Assembly: GCA_004298675.1 (NCBI GenBank) | Contig: SCRI01000026.1 | Span: 1 to 59,042 of the forward strand | DNA from: a bacterium | Lineage (GTDB): Bacteria > Vulcanimicrobiota > Vulcanimicrobiia > Vulcanimicrobiales > SCRA01 | Reading direction: 5' to 3' | Length of the DNA stretch: 59,042 nucleotides | In this document: in pieces, positions 25,801 through 37,338 of the stretch | Position numbering within the stretch: position 1 is the stretch's first letter | Layout of the letters: every line of letters begins with the position of its first letter | Program-made: the position numbers and the translations under genes | The notes under the pieces: model-generated | Databases searched by the model: none | What the model was told of the DNA's origin: nothing | Seen by the model: the letters and a program-made list of their open reading frames with translations, nothing else

Positions 25801-28100
25801 TCCGGTGCACCGGCGTTACCCGGCCGCGCGCGACCCACCAGTAACAGGCGCCCGCTCGTCAGGGGCACGCCCGCTCCCCGCAGCTGCGCGAGCTGGAGAT
25901 CGCGCGCGGTGAGGTCGAGCGCGCTGCCCGGCGCAAAGCGCCCCGCGGCGGCCGCGGCGCCTCCGGCTAGCATAGCGCCGGCAGCGTAGACGTCCGCGCC
26001 GAGCGCGTCGACTCCCAACGTCGCAAAGCCGCTCTGCACCGGCACGCCGCGTACCACGTCGCGGCCAACGGCATGCCCTTGGACCTGCACCAGCGTGCCC
26101 TCCGGTCGCAACACCACGGAGAGCGAGCCGTGGGCGGCGCCGTGCGCAGGCGTGCCGGCCAAGAGCGGCCGCGCGCCCGCGAGATCGGCGCGGAAGGGCC
26201 CACGCAGCGCCAAGACGTCATGCGGAGCGTCGAAGCCGCCGGAAAGCAGCGCAGAACCCCACGGTCCTCGCGCACGTGCGTTGAAGATGGCGACACGCGT
26301 TCCCGCGCCCGCGAGATCGGCGTCGGCGCGCGCGATCGTAAGCGGCCCGACGCGCAGGTTACTCGTGCCCACGCTGCCGCTCATGGCCAGATCGGAGAGA
26401 CGCCCCTCCAGCGCCAGGCGTGCGTCCAAGCGCGTGCGCAACGGCGGAATCAGGGGCATCTCCAGACCCGGCAGCGTGACCGGCTGGGACGTGTCGGCGA
26501 TGACGGCACCGCGAGCGGTGCTCCACATCGCCAGGCGATGGCTCCGCTGCTCGATTTGCGCACCCGCCCATAGCGCCGAGCCGTCGGGATGCGCCACGTA
26601 CAGCGGCGCGAGTAGAAACCGCTGCCGGTCGTAACTGAGCGCGGCGAACGTGGTGCCGCCGTTCCCGAGACCGCGCAGGAAGGCATCGCCCGTGAAGTCC
26701 AGATCGCTGCCGGCGATACGGATCGCGCCCTCGATGCGTGGATTGCCCGAGAGGCGCGCGAGGTAGGGCAGGCGCGCCGACGGCGCGACGGCGTCGAGTG
26801 CGGCGTCGGTAATCACGTGGTCGCCCAGGTCCAGCGAACCGCCCAGCGCGAGCGCAATCGGGCCATATTTGCCTAGCAACGGCGCGAAGGTTACGCTGTT
26901 GTGGTAGTAGGCGACGCTGCCGCGCACGCCGTTGAACGGCAGCACGTCATAATGCGCGTGCGGCGCGGCGAAGCGCGCGAGGATGAGCGGATCGTCGGTG
27001 GAGCCGATGAGCCGGACGCCGATGCTGGCCGGACCGCCTAGCGGCACGTCGCCGGAGAAACGGAAGAGCTGCTTGAGCTGCGCGAGATCCTCGCGGCTCT
27101 GCACCGAGAGATCGAGCTGCGGCGCGTTGCCGGTGAGATTGTAGAGCCCGCCTTCAGCGGCGATGGGAGCCGCACCCAGCACGCCGCGCAGGGCCGGCAC
27201 CAGCACGCCGCTGTCGTACAGCAGGATGCGGCCGCGCAGGCCGGTGAGCGGACGCAGCAGCACCCCCACCCCAATGGCTCCCGCGTCCAATTGCGCGCTT
27301 CCCGCGAGATGATAGGACGGCGTGCTGCCGGGCGCCAGCCCCACGGCAAAGAGCGTGGCGTCGAGGCCGTCGATCGTCCCGCCGGCAATCCGCACGGCCG
27401 GCGACAAGATGAAGAGATCGGCGAGATCGGCGATGGGCAGACGCGCTGCGCGCCAATGCTGCACGGCGTCTCCACGTGCGTAGGAGAGCGAACCGCGCGC
27501 GGCAATGGGGTAAACGCTACCGCGATCGGCGACGCCGGCACGGGCGGTGAACGCCGCAGTGCGCAGCGCGTCATCCACGTGCAGATCGACCTCGATCTTC
27601 ACCACGTCAACGCCGTGCGCCGCTTGCGTTACGTGTGCCGGATCACGAATTTGCAACGTGCCGTCATGGACGCGCACCGCAAACCAGAATGGCACGCCGC
27701 TCGGCGCGCCGCCGCCTCCCGTACCGCCGCCACCCAACGCGCCAACGTTCCAATTGCCGTTGCGCAGGCGCTCCAGGCGGAAGAGCGGATCCTCCAGCGC
27801 CAGCGCCGTCAGGCCGAAACGCCGCCGGCGCCACTGGTGCAAGTCGTAGCGCAACTCCACACGCGGGGCACGCAAGATCAGCGGCCCGGAGCGGTCTCGA
27901 ACCTCGACTCCCGTCGCGATCAGCCGGTCGCTGGAGATTCGCAGGTCGTCGAAGTGGGCGTGCGTTCCAGTCGCAAGCGATACGAGCAGTCCCGCGGTCT
28001 TGGGCAGCAGCGGATGCGAGAATGCGAGCGCCAGCAGCACCGCGCAAGCCGCGACGCTGCCGCCGATCCACGCCCACCGCCTGCGCCTCAGGGCAACCAC
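22896..28100 (-). CDS. TamB/DUF490 family AsmA-like translocation protein
   Basis: A 1734-residue protein, longer than E. coli TamB (about 1260). The N-terminus has one signal-anchor helix (about 10-32) and then an AsmA-like opening. The middle is a very long beta-taco of repeating short strands, such as VRVTGTLADPKL-like units and YPRAHLTGSAQLRNGVV. The C-terminal DUF490 domain is clear: TISYFDRLFRVERASLAF, LLAMLLDLSPFTGQ, FGRALLTPLGGALGIENLGL, LSDRVSLSYRESFS. TamB-type proteins bridge the periplasm and are linked to phospholipid transport and barrel assembly. It starts with GTG and lies 138 bases upstream of bamA, which fits the usual TamB/Omp85 partnership. Confidence 0.92.
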   Translation of the reverse strand: MVALRRRRWAWIGGSVAACAVLLALAFSHPLLPKTAGLLVSLATGTHAHFDDLRISSDRLIATGVEVRDRSGPLILRAPRVELRYDLHQWRRRRFGLTALALEDPLFRLERLRNGNWNVGALGGGGTGGGGAPSGVPFWFAVRVHDGTLQIRDPAHVTQAAHGVDVVKIEVDLHVDDALRTAAFTARAGVADRGSVYPIAARGSLSYARGDAVQHWRAARLPIADLADLFILSPAVRIAGGTIDGLDATLFAVGLAPGSTPSYHLAGSAQLDAGAIGVGVLLRPLTGLRGRILLYDSGVLVPALRGVLGAAPIAAEGGLYNLTGNAPQLDLSVQSREDLAQLKQLFRFSGDVPLGGPASIGVRLIGSTDDPLILARFAAPHAHYDVLPFNGVRGSVAYYHNSVTFAPLLGKYGPIALALGGSLDLGDHVITDAALDAVAPSARLPYLARLSGNPRIEGAIRIAGSDLDFTGDAFLRGLGNGGTTFAALSYDRQRFLLAPLYVAHPDGSALWAGAQIEQRSHRLAMWSTARGAVIADTSQPVTLPGLEMPLIPPLRTRLDARLALEGRLSDLAMSGSVGTSNLRVGPLTIARADADLAGAGTRVAIFNARARGPWGSALLSGGFDAPHDVLALRGPFRADLAGARPLLAGTPAHGAAHGSLSVVLRPEGTLVQVQGHAVGRDVVRGVPVQSGFATLGVDALGADVYAAGAMLAGGAAAAAGRFAPGSALDLTARDLQLAQLRGAGVPLTSGRLLLVGRARPGNAGAPDFDGGVALVGSSLFGEGTSGSARLTTSGDRVTIESASGAYDGTWGAASGTVAGLGLGVPPRLDLAVDVRAMDVAPWLRRLGYGSLYGAGNVAARVRLTGSAADPHVEGEARMNVGAVHGMSFSDLTAHFDASPHDVAVDRGNVTVGGSHVQFAAATGADPSFHVHAGNVDLADFNDWFDEFDMLGGKGNVDLSAAGIGADLSGGAQLALDGVRVRSLPFGGVHAALAAKHSVVNGTIGLGDAALGTFSVRGSAALPRGTFTTPLAYAEHVDSHLQGSLSAFDLQKWLPVLGIEAPLAGAVDADMRLDGRYPRAHLTGSAQLRNGVVAKLAIDRLTLALDSNFVNTRISNVNLEMQDVSGTASGNIGSNGALALGVHMRSPNVRRSLFDLLKRSIDIDASGEADLRIGGTVARPALSGGFDLAGGSFGRLRFQRAFGEFALQGRNLELSDGELRLPAGTVSLAGRLPLHLSPLELGPPDSSLGLNLTIDGADLSDLSGFLPAQSQLSGRVDGRLAVAGTLGDPLVVGQATLKDGRFSAPFERSPITGANATLTLAGRRVSVDQLQARVGGGSVDGSGHLDITPGSRGATLAYDAHLRARRARLDVPAFGQGALDGQLALTAGASQPPRLSGDVTLSDATLSLSGLYNLATDGVGVGLGVGGTPFGLDLDLDVAAGKNVRVQGSVLDVGTSGSMNVAGTLADPKLTASFQSTSGTISYFDRLFRVERASLAFNPASGAIPYINATASTRITNVSPSVPIKLHANGPVTNLNVEFSSDAPYDRQQLLAMLLDLSPFTGQSLPGQGAGNPAAQPGGSLPELQGAPGIPTAPIPPGVLEPSANGGFDVSGEALSILNAQFGRALLTPLGGALGIENLGLSIEHGGGLAIDVGKSLSDRVSLSYRESFSIPTRQSVGFDYFPSANTSLNLQVFQQGASSLQSQLASNATNPLVRPGEPVVGTQGWALSIRRLFP

Positions 28101-28206
28101 CCCGTGACGTCAGCCGAACGCTCACCGCTCATCGGGCCTAGTTTCCGAGGGACGCGCCCAACCTCCTCACGGCACGGCCCCTCTCAGCGAAATCTCAGGA
28201 AGCACT

Positions 28207-31295
<3,089 letters not shown>

Positions 31296-31341
31296 TACGT
31301 CCGCCTCGCGGAACGGGGCGCGGAGCGCTGTGCGAGCATCG

Positions 31342-32451
31342 TCATCGTATGCGAGAGAGCCTCGCACCTTCCACCACGTAGTGCGCCGACCCGATCTCCA
31401 AAGCGGGCAGCGCGGTGGCCGTGACAAAGGCCTGTTCGTAGCCTTCAACGCTGCCCAGGAAGGCCTCCTGGCGCTGCGCGTCCAGCTCTGAGAGCACGTC
31501 GTCCAGCAGTAGCACCGGAGCCTCCCCCGTGCGCTCGCGCAGCACCGCGTACTCGGCGGATTTGAGTGCCAATACGGCCGTGCGCTGCTGGCCTTGGCTA
31601 CCGAATTGCGCAAGCGGTAGCTCGCCGAGCAACAACTCGACGTCGTCGCGGTGCGGCCCCACCAAACACTGCCGCCGCGCCAGCTCGCGCGGCAACGCCT
31701 CTTCCAAGGCCGCTCCAATTTGGAGGCGCAACTCCGCTTCGCCGGCAGCGTAGTCGCGCAACGCGGGGCTGGGGTGGTAGACCGCGCTGAGCGGCGCGCC
31801 GCCGGGTATCCAGCGCCGATGGATCGCCGCCGCCGCCCGCGTCAACTGCGTCACGTAGCGGGCACGCGCCAACAGCAGGCGCGCGGCGAGCTCAGCGAGC
31901 AACGCATTATACGTCGCGAGTAGCCGTGGATCGGGACTGGTGGCGGTGCGCAAATACGCGCTCTTCTGTGCGAGGTGCTTCGCATAGCGCGCGAGATCCG
32001 CGTAGTAGGTCGCGCGCTCTTGCGCGAGCGTGGCATTGAGCATGGCACGGCGCAAGCTGGGGGGACCGGTGACCAGCAAGAGATCGGCGGGAACGAAGGT
32101 GACGACTTTGATGCTCCCGAGAAACGATGCAAAACGGACCGGAGCGCCGTTCACGGCGTACGTCTTGCGCGTGACGCCGCCGGCGGAGACGATCCGGCAC
32201 GAGAGTGTGACGCTGCCGTGTGACAACTCGGCGACGCCGTTCACGAACGCCAAGCTTTGGCCGTGCTGCACGAGCTCGGACTCACGCGAGGTGCGAAAGG
32301 ACTTCCCGGTGCCAAGCATCGCGATCGCTTCGAGCAGGTTCGACTTGCCCTGTGCGTTGCGTCCTACGATCAGGTTCAGACCAGGGCTCGGCTGGAAGTC
32401 GAGCGCGGCGTAGTTGCGAAAGCTCCCGAGCGTGACGCTCCGGACGATCAA
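31342..32451 (-). CDS. recF: DNA replication and repair protein RecF
   Basis: A 369-residue SMC-like ATPase. It begins MIVRSVTLGSFRNYAALDF with Walker A in NLIVGRNAQGKSNLLEAI. The C-terminal part has LLGELPLAQFGSQGQQRTAV (ABC signature region) and Walker B in VLLLDDVLSELDAQR. It loads RecA at gaps with RecO/R. It is 15 bases downstream of dnaN and 46 bases upstream of the DUF721 start, in the conserved dnaA-dnaN-recF order. Confidence 0.97.
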   Translation of the reverse strand: MIVRSVTLGSFRNYAALDFQPSPGLNLIVGRNAQGKSNLLEAIAMLGTGKSFRTSRESELVQHGQSLAFVNGVAELSHGSVTLSCRIVSAGGVTRKTYAVNGAPVRFASFLGSIKVVTFVPADLLLVTGPPSLRRAMLNATLAQERATYYADLARYAKHLAQKSAYLRTATSPDPRLLATYNALLAELAARLLLARARYVTQLTRAAAAIHRRWIPGGAPLSAVYHPSPALRDYAAGEAELRLQIGAALEEALPRELARRQCLVGPHRDDVELLLGELPLAQFGSQGQQRTAVLALKSAEYAVLRERTGEAPVLLLDDVLSELDAQRQEAFLGSVEGYEQAFVTATALPALEIGSAHYVVEGARLSRIR

Positions 32452-32466
32452 CGCGCCGCGCGCCGC

Positions 32467-33582
32467 TTACTGACGCAACGGCATCAGGACGTAGAGTTGG
32501 TTACCCTCAGGCGAAGGCTCGAGCGGACGGATCGCGGCCGGCGAAAGCGGCCCCAGGAACTCCATGACGGCCTGCGGTGAGTCGACGTGGTTGAGAATCT
32601 CCACCAGATAGCGCGCATTGAAGGCGATGGTGATGTCTTCGCCGCTCTGCTCGACCTCCAACTCCTCGTACGCATTGCCGGCGACGTCGGAGTTGGCGGT
32701 AATGATCAGCTGCTGTCCGGTGACGTTCAGCTTGACCATCGAGGCGCGATCGCCGGCGACCAGCTCGGCGCGCCGCAGCGACCCGAGCAGCGCCGCAGCG
32801 CTGACCGAGATCTGGCGGTCGAACGAAGGTGGAATCACTTGCTGGTAGTTGGGATACTGCCCGTCCACCAGCCGCACGACGATGGTCGTGCTGCCGGCGT
32901 TGAACGCGAGCTGGTTGGCATTGCTTCCCAGCACGCTCACGTCCACCGTTTCGGCATTGCCGAGGTTACGCGCGACCTCCGCCAGCGCACGTGACGGAAC
33001 GATGTACTTGGCGGCGCCATCGTAAGCCCGTTCGAGCGTCGTGGTCCACTTCGCCAAGCGGTAGCCATCGGTAGCCACGAGCGTGAGGCTCTGCTGCTGG
33101 ATCTCGATCAGCGTCCCCATCAGCACCGCACCGCGCGCCTCCTCGCCGGAGGCGGCGAAGATCACGGAGTTCACACCCTCGCGAAACTTCTTGGCCGAAA
33201 TACTCCAGCCCGCAGCTTTGCCGCCACCGGGCAGCGGCGGGTACTCTTCGGCCGGCAATGCCAGGAAATCGTAGTTCGACTTCTCACACTTGACCGAGGC
33301 GCGCGATGGCGTCCCGCTCAACTCCAGCACGCCCACCGGCAAGTTCCCGAGGTAACCGGCGAAGAGCCGCGCCGGCACCGTGACGCTGCCGCTTTCAGCA
33401 ACCTCCGCGGCAAAGCTGTGCTCGAGCGTCAACTCGAGATCGGTGGCCCGCACGGTCACGCGGCCGGCCTCGGCGGCCAGCAAGACGTTGGAGAGGATCG
33501 GCACGGTCGAATGAGCGTTGATGATCTTGCTCGCTGCCCCGACGGCCTGCGCGATGTCCTTGGTGCTGCACGTAAACTTCAT
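32467..33582 (-). CDS. dnaN: DNA polymerase III beta subunit (sliding clamp)
   Basis: A 371-residue clamp made of three similar domains. It begins MKFTCSTKDIAQAVGAASKI; family marks include VRATDLELTLEHSF, VLMGTLIEIQQQSLTLVATD, GYRLAKW and the C-terminal LYVLMPLR. The dimeric ring tethers polymerase III to DNA. It follows dnaA with a 248-base gap that holds DnaA-box-like sites. Confidence 0.98.
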   Translation of the reverse strand: MKFTCSTKDIAQAVGAASKIINAHSTVPILSNVLLAAEAGRVTVRATDLELTLEHSFAAEVAESGSVTVPARLFAGYLGNLPVGVLELSGTPSRASVKCEKSNYDFLALPAEEYPPLPGGGKAAGWSISAKKFREGVNSVIFAASGEEARGAVLMGTLIEIQQQSLTLVATDGYRLAKWTTTLERAYDGAAKYIVPSRALAEVARNLGNAETVDVSVLGSNANQLAFNAGSTTIVVRLVDGQYPNYQQVIPPSFDRQISVSAAALLGSLRRAELVAGDRASMVKLNVTGQQLIITANSDVAGNAYEELEVEQSGEDITIAFNARYLVEILNHVDSPQAVMEFLGPLSPAAIRPLEPSPEGNQLYVLMPLRQ

Positions 33583-33830
33583 GGCGGTTCGGTACCGTCT
33601 CCGTTCTCTCTCGTCTCTTTTTCTACAAGGTTACCGTAGTATGAGCAGTAAGGGCGTGAGTTCTGCGAATAAGTGGCGAGAACTCCGGTCGCTGCGTGGA
33701 TCGCCGCCGGGCGAAGCTGTGGACGGCGCTGGGTACCGTCATCCACATTTCCACGGCGGAGGCTTGGCTCGCTAGTTATCCACGTCCGCACACACCCCCT
33801 GTGGGCTAAAAGTGGGGAAAGGGGGGAACC
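33583..33830. other. dnaA-dnaN intergenic region with DnaA boxes (part of oriC candidate)
   Basis: DnaA-box-like sites are TTATCCACG at 33776-33784 (one mismatch to TTATCCACA) and TCATCCACA at 33739-33747. A pyrimidine/T-rich stretch at about 33603-33630 could be an unwinding element. Bipartite origins with boxes on both sides of dnaA are known. The dnaN promoter must also lie here but I could not assign it. Confidence 0.6.
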
Positions 33831-35267
33831 TCACTCCTGCTGGATGGTCGCGATCAGCGAACGAATCTTGGAGCGATAGGCCTCGTCACGCTCCATCATG
33901 TCCTTGATCTTGTCACGGGCGTACATGACCGTGGTGTGGTCTTTCTTCCCGAACTCGCGGGCAATTTGAGGCAGCGACGCATCGGTCAGCTCGCAGGCGA
34001 TGAACATCGCGATCTGGCGCGGCTGCGCCAGACGTTGGTCGCGGCGCTGGTTCTCCAGTTCCTTGACGGTGAGCCCGTGCGCCTTGGCTACGCGCTCCTT
34101 GATTCGCGCGATGGTGACGCGCCGCATCGGCATCTCCGCCACGACGTTCTTGAGCACTTCGCTGGCCAAGTCGACGGTGATCTGTGACTTGGTGAGCGAG
34201 GCGAAAGCCACGACGCGAATGAGCGCGCCCTCCAGCTCACGGATGTTGGATGGAATGATCTTCGCGATGAAGGAGGTGACGGCGTCCGGCACGGGCACGC
34301 GCTCGCTCTCCGCTTTCTTACGTAGGATGGCTTCGCGCGTCTCGAGATCCGGCGACTGGATGTCGGTGAGCAAACCCCACTCGAAGCGCGATCGCAGCCG
34401 GCTCTCCAGCGTCTGGATCTCCTTAGGTGGCCGGTCGGACGAGATGACGAGCTGCTTTTCGGCTTCGTGCAAGGAGTTGAACGTATGGAAGAACTCCTCT
34501 TGCGTTTGCTCTTTGCCTTCCAAGAACTGGATGTCGTCGATCAAGAGCACGTCGGCGTAGCGATAGCGGTTCCGGAACTCCAGCGTCTGATTATTTTTAA
34601 TCGCGATGATGAACTCGTTGGTAAACTTCTCGGAGCTGACGTACACCACGTTGGCCGACGGATTGCGTTGCAGCACGCGATGACCGATGGCATGCATGAG
34701 GTGTGTCTTGCCCAGCCCCACGCCTCCGTACAGGAAGAGCGGGTTGTAGGCGCGAGCGGGCGCCTCTGCCACCGCCAGAGCGGCGGCGTGGGCGAAGCGG
34801 TTGTTGGCCCCGACCACGAACTCCTCGAACGTGTAGCGCTGGTTGAGCGGCCCCAGACGCAAGTCGTCGCCGAACGAGCGCACGGGTCCGCTGCGGGCGA
34901 CCGGCGGCTCCAGGGGGGTGGACGGCGGCATGCCGTCCAGAACCCCGCCCGGCTCTTCGCCGGCGAGGGCCCGTGCCTGTTCATCGGTCACGATCGCCAG
35001 TAGCGAGGGATCGATGACGAAGCGGACGCCGATGGGGTGACCCAGGATCTCCGAAACGACCCCTTGGATCGCCGCCTTGAGTCGCCCCTCGACCCACTGC
35101 TTCGCGAACTTGTTGGGGACTCGCAGCGAGAACTCTTCGGTGGTCAGTACCCCCACGCGCATCGGCTTGAGCCACGTCTCGTAGACGGGAGTCGATAATT
35201 TGCGCTCCAAGACACCTAGGCAAGCATCCCACACCGATTCCCCTGCCGGGGTTGGGGCGATCTCCAT
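33831..35267 (-). CDS. dnaA: Chromosomal replication initiator DnaA
   Basis: A 478-residue initiator. The ATG at 35267 gives MEIAPTPAGESVWDACLGVL, the normal domain I start; an open extension upstream crosses DnaA boxes and is not coding. Domain III has Walker A GGVGLGKTHLMHAIG and Walker B LLIDDIQFLEGK, with the sensor region FEWGLLTDIQSPD. Domain IV carries the DNA-binding signature LTDASLPQIAREFGKKDHTT. A TTATCCACC box lies six bases upstream of the start, which fits autoregulation. Confidence 0.98.
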   Translation of the reverse strand: MEIAPTPAGESVWDACLGVLERKLSTPVYETWLKPMRVGVLTTEEFSLRVPNKFAKQWVEGRLKAAIQGVVSEILGHPIGVRFVIDPSLLAIVTDEQARALAGEEPGGVLDGMPPSTPLEPPVARSGPVRSFGDDLRLGPLNQRYTFEEFVVGANNRFAHAAALAVAEAPARAYNPLFLYGGVGLGKTHLMHAIGHRVLQRNPSANVVYVSSEKFTNEFIIAIKNNQTLEFRNRYRYADVLLIDDIQFLEGKEQTQEEFFHTFNSLHEAEKQLVISSDRPPKEIQTLESRLRSRFEWGLLTDIQSPDLETREAILRKKAESERVPVPDAVTSFIAKIIPSNIRELEGALIRVVAFASLTKSQITVDLASEVLKNVVAEMPMRRVTIARIKERVAKAHGLTVKELENQRRDQRLAQPRQIAMFIACELTDASLPQIAREFGKKDHTTVMYARDKIKDMMERDEAYRSKIRSLIATIQQE

Positions 35268-35688
35268 CACGGTTATCCACCTTCGCTCGATAAGGCCTCG
35301 CCGGCGTTTCAAACCGGCCGCGAGGCTCGCGTTACGAGAATCACGACCGCCTCGGTTGATGAGCAATCGAGGTCTCCCGGGGGGGCGGAAGCCGTTCTTG
35401 CCCGGCGACGGCGTAGGCACAGGGGTTATCGCCGCAAACCCTTATTCCTGCTGGGATTGCGCCCCAAAGTTATCCACTTATCCACAGCTTTTGCGCTGGT
35501 TGCCCGGCTCGGGAAATGACCGTCCTGATTGGAGTTGCCGGGACGCGGTTCGTGCGGGGATGGAGCCGGAAAATGGCGGCGCGAAAGGGCGGGGGAGGCC
35601 TCGGGGGCGGAGTTGTCCACAATCTTTTCCACAGGTGTGGAGAGAATGCGAACGGTTCCCAAGAACCACCCTTTCCGGCGCCGGTTTC
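35268..35688. other. oriC: oriC candidate: DnaA-box cluster in the dnaA-rpmH intergenic region
   Basis: Sites read on the plus strand: TTATCCACC 35273-35281, TTATCCACT 35470-35478, TTATCCACA 35478-35486 (perfect), TTGTCCACA 35613-35621, TTTTCCACA 35625-35633. The pair at 35470 and 35478 is head-to-tail with one shared base. All face the same way. Genes diverge in transcription from here (dnaA left, rpmH right). No obvious AT-rich unwinding segment is seen in this part. The whole gene-less stretch is 35268-35819; its right end is the rpmH promoter and leader. Confidence 0.75.
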
Positions 35689-35718
35689 TTGACGCCCGGA
35701 CGGGCTGGCCGCTATACT
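35689..35718 (+). promoter_or_regulatory. Sigma-70-type promoter for rpmH-rnpA
   Basis: TTGACG at 35689-35694 and TATACT at 35713-35718 are separated by 18 bases. Each hexamer has five of six consensus bases. The predicted transcript starts near 35725, giving a leader of about 95 bases before the rpmH ATG. This is the clearest housekeeping promoter in the window. Confidence 0.75.
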
Positions 35719-35819
35719 AGGGTGCTGTTTGCAGCCCGGCCCGGGTGAATCCGGACCGGCATCACATCTTGCCGCCGTGGCCCACCTGTGGGCGGGCGCC
35801 GGAGGAGTTCGAAGGCATC

Positions 35820-35954
35820 ATGAAGCGGACGTATCAGCCGCACAACCGCCGCCGCAAGCGGGTCCATGGATTCTTGTCGCGCATGGCGACGAAGAATGGC
35901 CGCCGCGTGCTCGCGGCGCGCCGCCGTAAGGGGCGTAAGCGCCTCGCCGTTTGA
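35820..35954 (+). CDS. rpmH: 50S ribosomal protein L34
   Basis: A 44-residue basic protein, [20 protein letters not shown], then [20 protein letters not shown], the classic L34 sequence. The ATG at 35820 follows a GGAGG element 14 bases upstream. It opens the conserved rpmH-rnpA-yidD-yidC-jag series and overlaps the rnpA start in a TGATG junction. Confidence 0.98.
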   Translation: MKRTYQPHNRRRKRVHGFLSRMATKNGRRVLAARRRKGRKRLAV

Positions 35955-36295
35955 TGCGGGCCTACGGCAGCCTGCGCCGCGCGGCCGACTTTCAGCGCGT
36001 CTATCGCCGTGGGGAGCGGGCCGGCTCCAAACACCTGGCCGTCTACGCCCTCGCGTCGTCTCGCGGGGGCGAGTCGCGTCCCGAGGTCGGCTTCAGCATC
36101 GGTAAAGGCGTCGGTTCCGCCGTCGTGCGCAATCGCCTGCGGCGCCGTTGCCGCACGATCCTCGACGCCGCGCCGCTCGGCAGCTGCCTTGGGCGCCGGG
36201 TGGTGATCGTGGCGCGCGCGGGTGCCGGCGAGCTCTCGTTCGAGTCGCTGCGCGCCGAGCTCGGAGCGGGGCTGCACCGCTTGGGACTAGCGTGA
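35954..36295 (+). CDS. rnpA: Ribonuclease P protein component
   Basis: A 113-residue basic protein that partners the RNase P RNA in tRNA 5' maturation. Motifs are [40 protein letters not shown] (the RNR signature) and a C-terminal [17 protein letters not shown]. The ATG at 35954 overlaps the rpmH stop; the in-frame TTG at 35951 is less likely. Confidence 0.96.
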   Translation: MRAYGSLRRAADFQRVYRRGERAGSKHLAVYALASSRGGESRPEVGFSIGKGVGSAVVRNRLRRRCRTILDAAPLGSCLGRRVVIVARAGAGELSFESLRAELGAGLHRLGLA

Positions 36296-36501
36296 GAGCC
36301 GTGCTCGTGGGGGCGATCCGGATCTACCAGCGCGTGATCTCGCCGGGGCTTCCGTCTAGCTGTCGTTTCTATCCCTCTTGCTCGGAGTACGCGCGCCAGG
36401 CCATCGAGAAGCACGGGCCCGTGCGCGGTGTGTGGCTGGCGGCGCTGCGGCTCCTGCGTTGCGGCCCCTGGCACCCCGGAGGGCCGGACCCGGTTCCCTG
36501 A
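36292..36501 (+). CDS. yidD: Membrane protein insertion efficiency factor YidD
   Basis: A 69-residue YidD. The start is GTG at 36292, which overlaps the rnpA stop. It reads [20 protein letters not shown], then [15 protein letters not shown], with the conserved Cys residues, and ends near [13 protein letters not shown]. It helps YidC-dependent insertion. yidC starts 51 bases downstream. Confidence 0.95.
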   Translation: MRAVLVGAIRIYQRVISPGLPSSCRFYPSCSEYARQAIEKHGPVRGVWLAALRLLRCGPWHPGGPDPVP

Positions 36502-36552
36502 TTCTCGCGCTGCGCCCAGCGCCTCACACCAGCCTCTCCGAAAGGCACCTGC

Positions 36553-37338
36553 GTGCACCCATATCTCGCCATCGCGTTTCCGGATCTGCTCAAGCCCATC
36601 GTCGACGTCATGACGGTGATCCTGCGAGAGATCAACGGAGTCACGCACAGCTACGCGGCCTCGCTGTTGATCTTCGCGCTGCTGATCACGCTGGTGCTCT
36701 GGCCGCTGCGTCAGCAGCAGTACAAGTCGATGGCGGAGATGCAGGCGCTAGCGCCGCACCTCAAGCGCCTGCAACAGAAGCACAAGGGCGATCCCCAGAA
36801 GCTTCAGGCCGAGCAGATGGCGCTCTACAAGGAACACGGCGTCAATCCGATGGCGGGCTGCCTGCCGCTGCTCATTCAGATGCCGATCCTGTTCAGCCTC
36901 TACCGGGCCATCTTCGCCGATAAGGACGCCTTCGGCACGGCGCATTTCTTGTGGATCGGCTCGGGGCTCTCCGCGGCCTATCCGAAGATCTTCGCGGCCA
37001 GCCTGGCGGCCCCCGACGTGGTGCTGCTAGCGTTGTATGTCATCTCGATGTATTTCACGGTGCGCTTCAGCTCGCCGGTGACGGATCCGCAGCAGGCGCA
37101 GCAGCAGAAGATCATGGCGCTGATCTCACCGTTGATGATCGCCTTTGTCGGCCGCGGCTGGCCTTCGGCGTTGATCCTATACTGGCTGGCCTACAACGTC
37201 TTCTCGACCGGTCAGCAGATCTACCTGATGCGCACCTTGAAGCACTCGATTCCGCCGCCCTCGGAGGAGCCGGCCGCGGAGGAGAAGCAGAACACGCAGC
37301 CTTCGAAACGGCAGCAGAAACGCGCCGCCAATAAGTAG
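36553..37338 (+). CDS. yidC: Membrane protein insertase YidC (short, Oxa1-like)
   Basis: A 261-residue insertase starting with GTG. Core helices include SYAASLLIFALLITLVLWPL and SALILYWLAYNVFSTGQQIY. The cytoplasmic loop carries LKRLQQKHKGDPQKLQAEQM and the family segment NPMAGCLPLLIQMPILFSLY, with an Arg (YRAIF) just after. The large periplasmic P1 domain of Gram-negative YidC (about 548 residues) is missing, as in Gram-positive proteins, although this is an LPS-bearing diderm. The C-terminal tail is basic and could touch ribosomes. Confidence 0.96.
   Translation: MHPYLAIAFPDLLKPIVDVMTVILREINGVTHSYAASLLIFALLITLVLWPLRQQQYKSMAEMQALAPHLKRLQQKHKGDPQKLQAEQMALYKEHGVNPMAGCLPLLIQMPILFSLYRAIFADKDAFGTAHFLWIGSGLSAAYPKIFAASLAAPDVVLLALYVISMYFTVRFSSPVTDPQQAQQQKIMALISPLMIAFVGRGWPSALILYWLAYNVFSTGQQIYLMRTLKHSIPPPSEEPAAEEKQNTQPSKRQQKRAANK

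Noticed and set aside
35268-35420. N-terminal extension of DnaA to 35420
   Set aside because: DnaA domain I normally starts at the ATG at 35267, and the extension covers a DnaA box.
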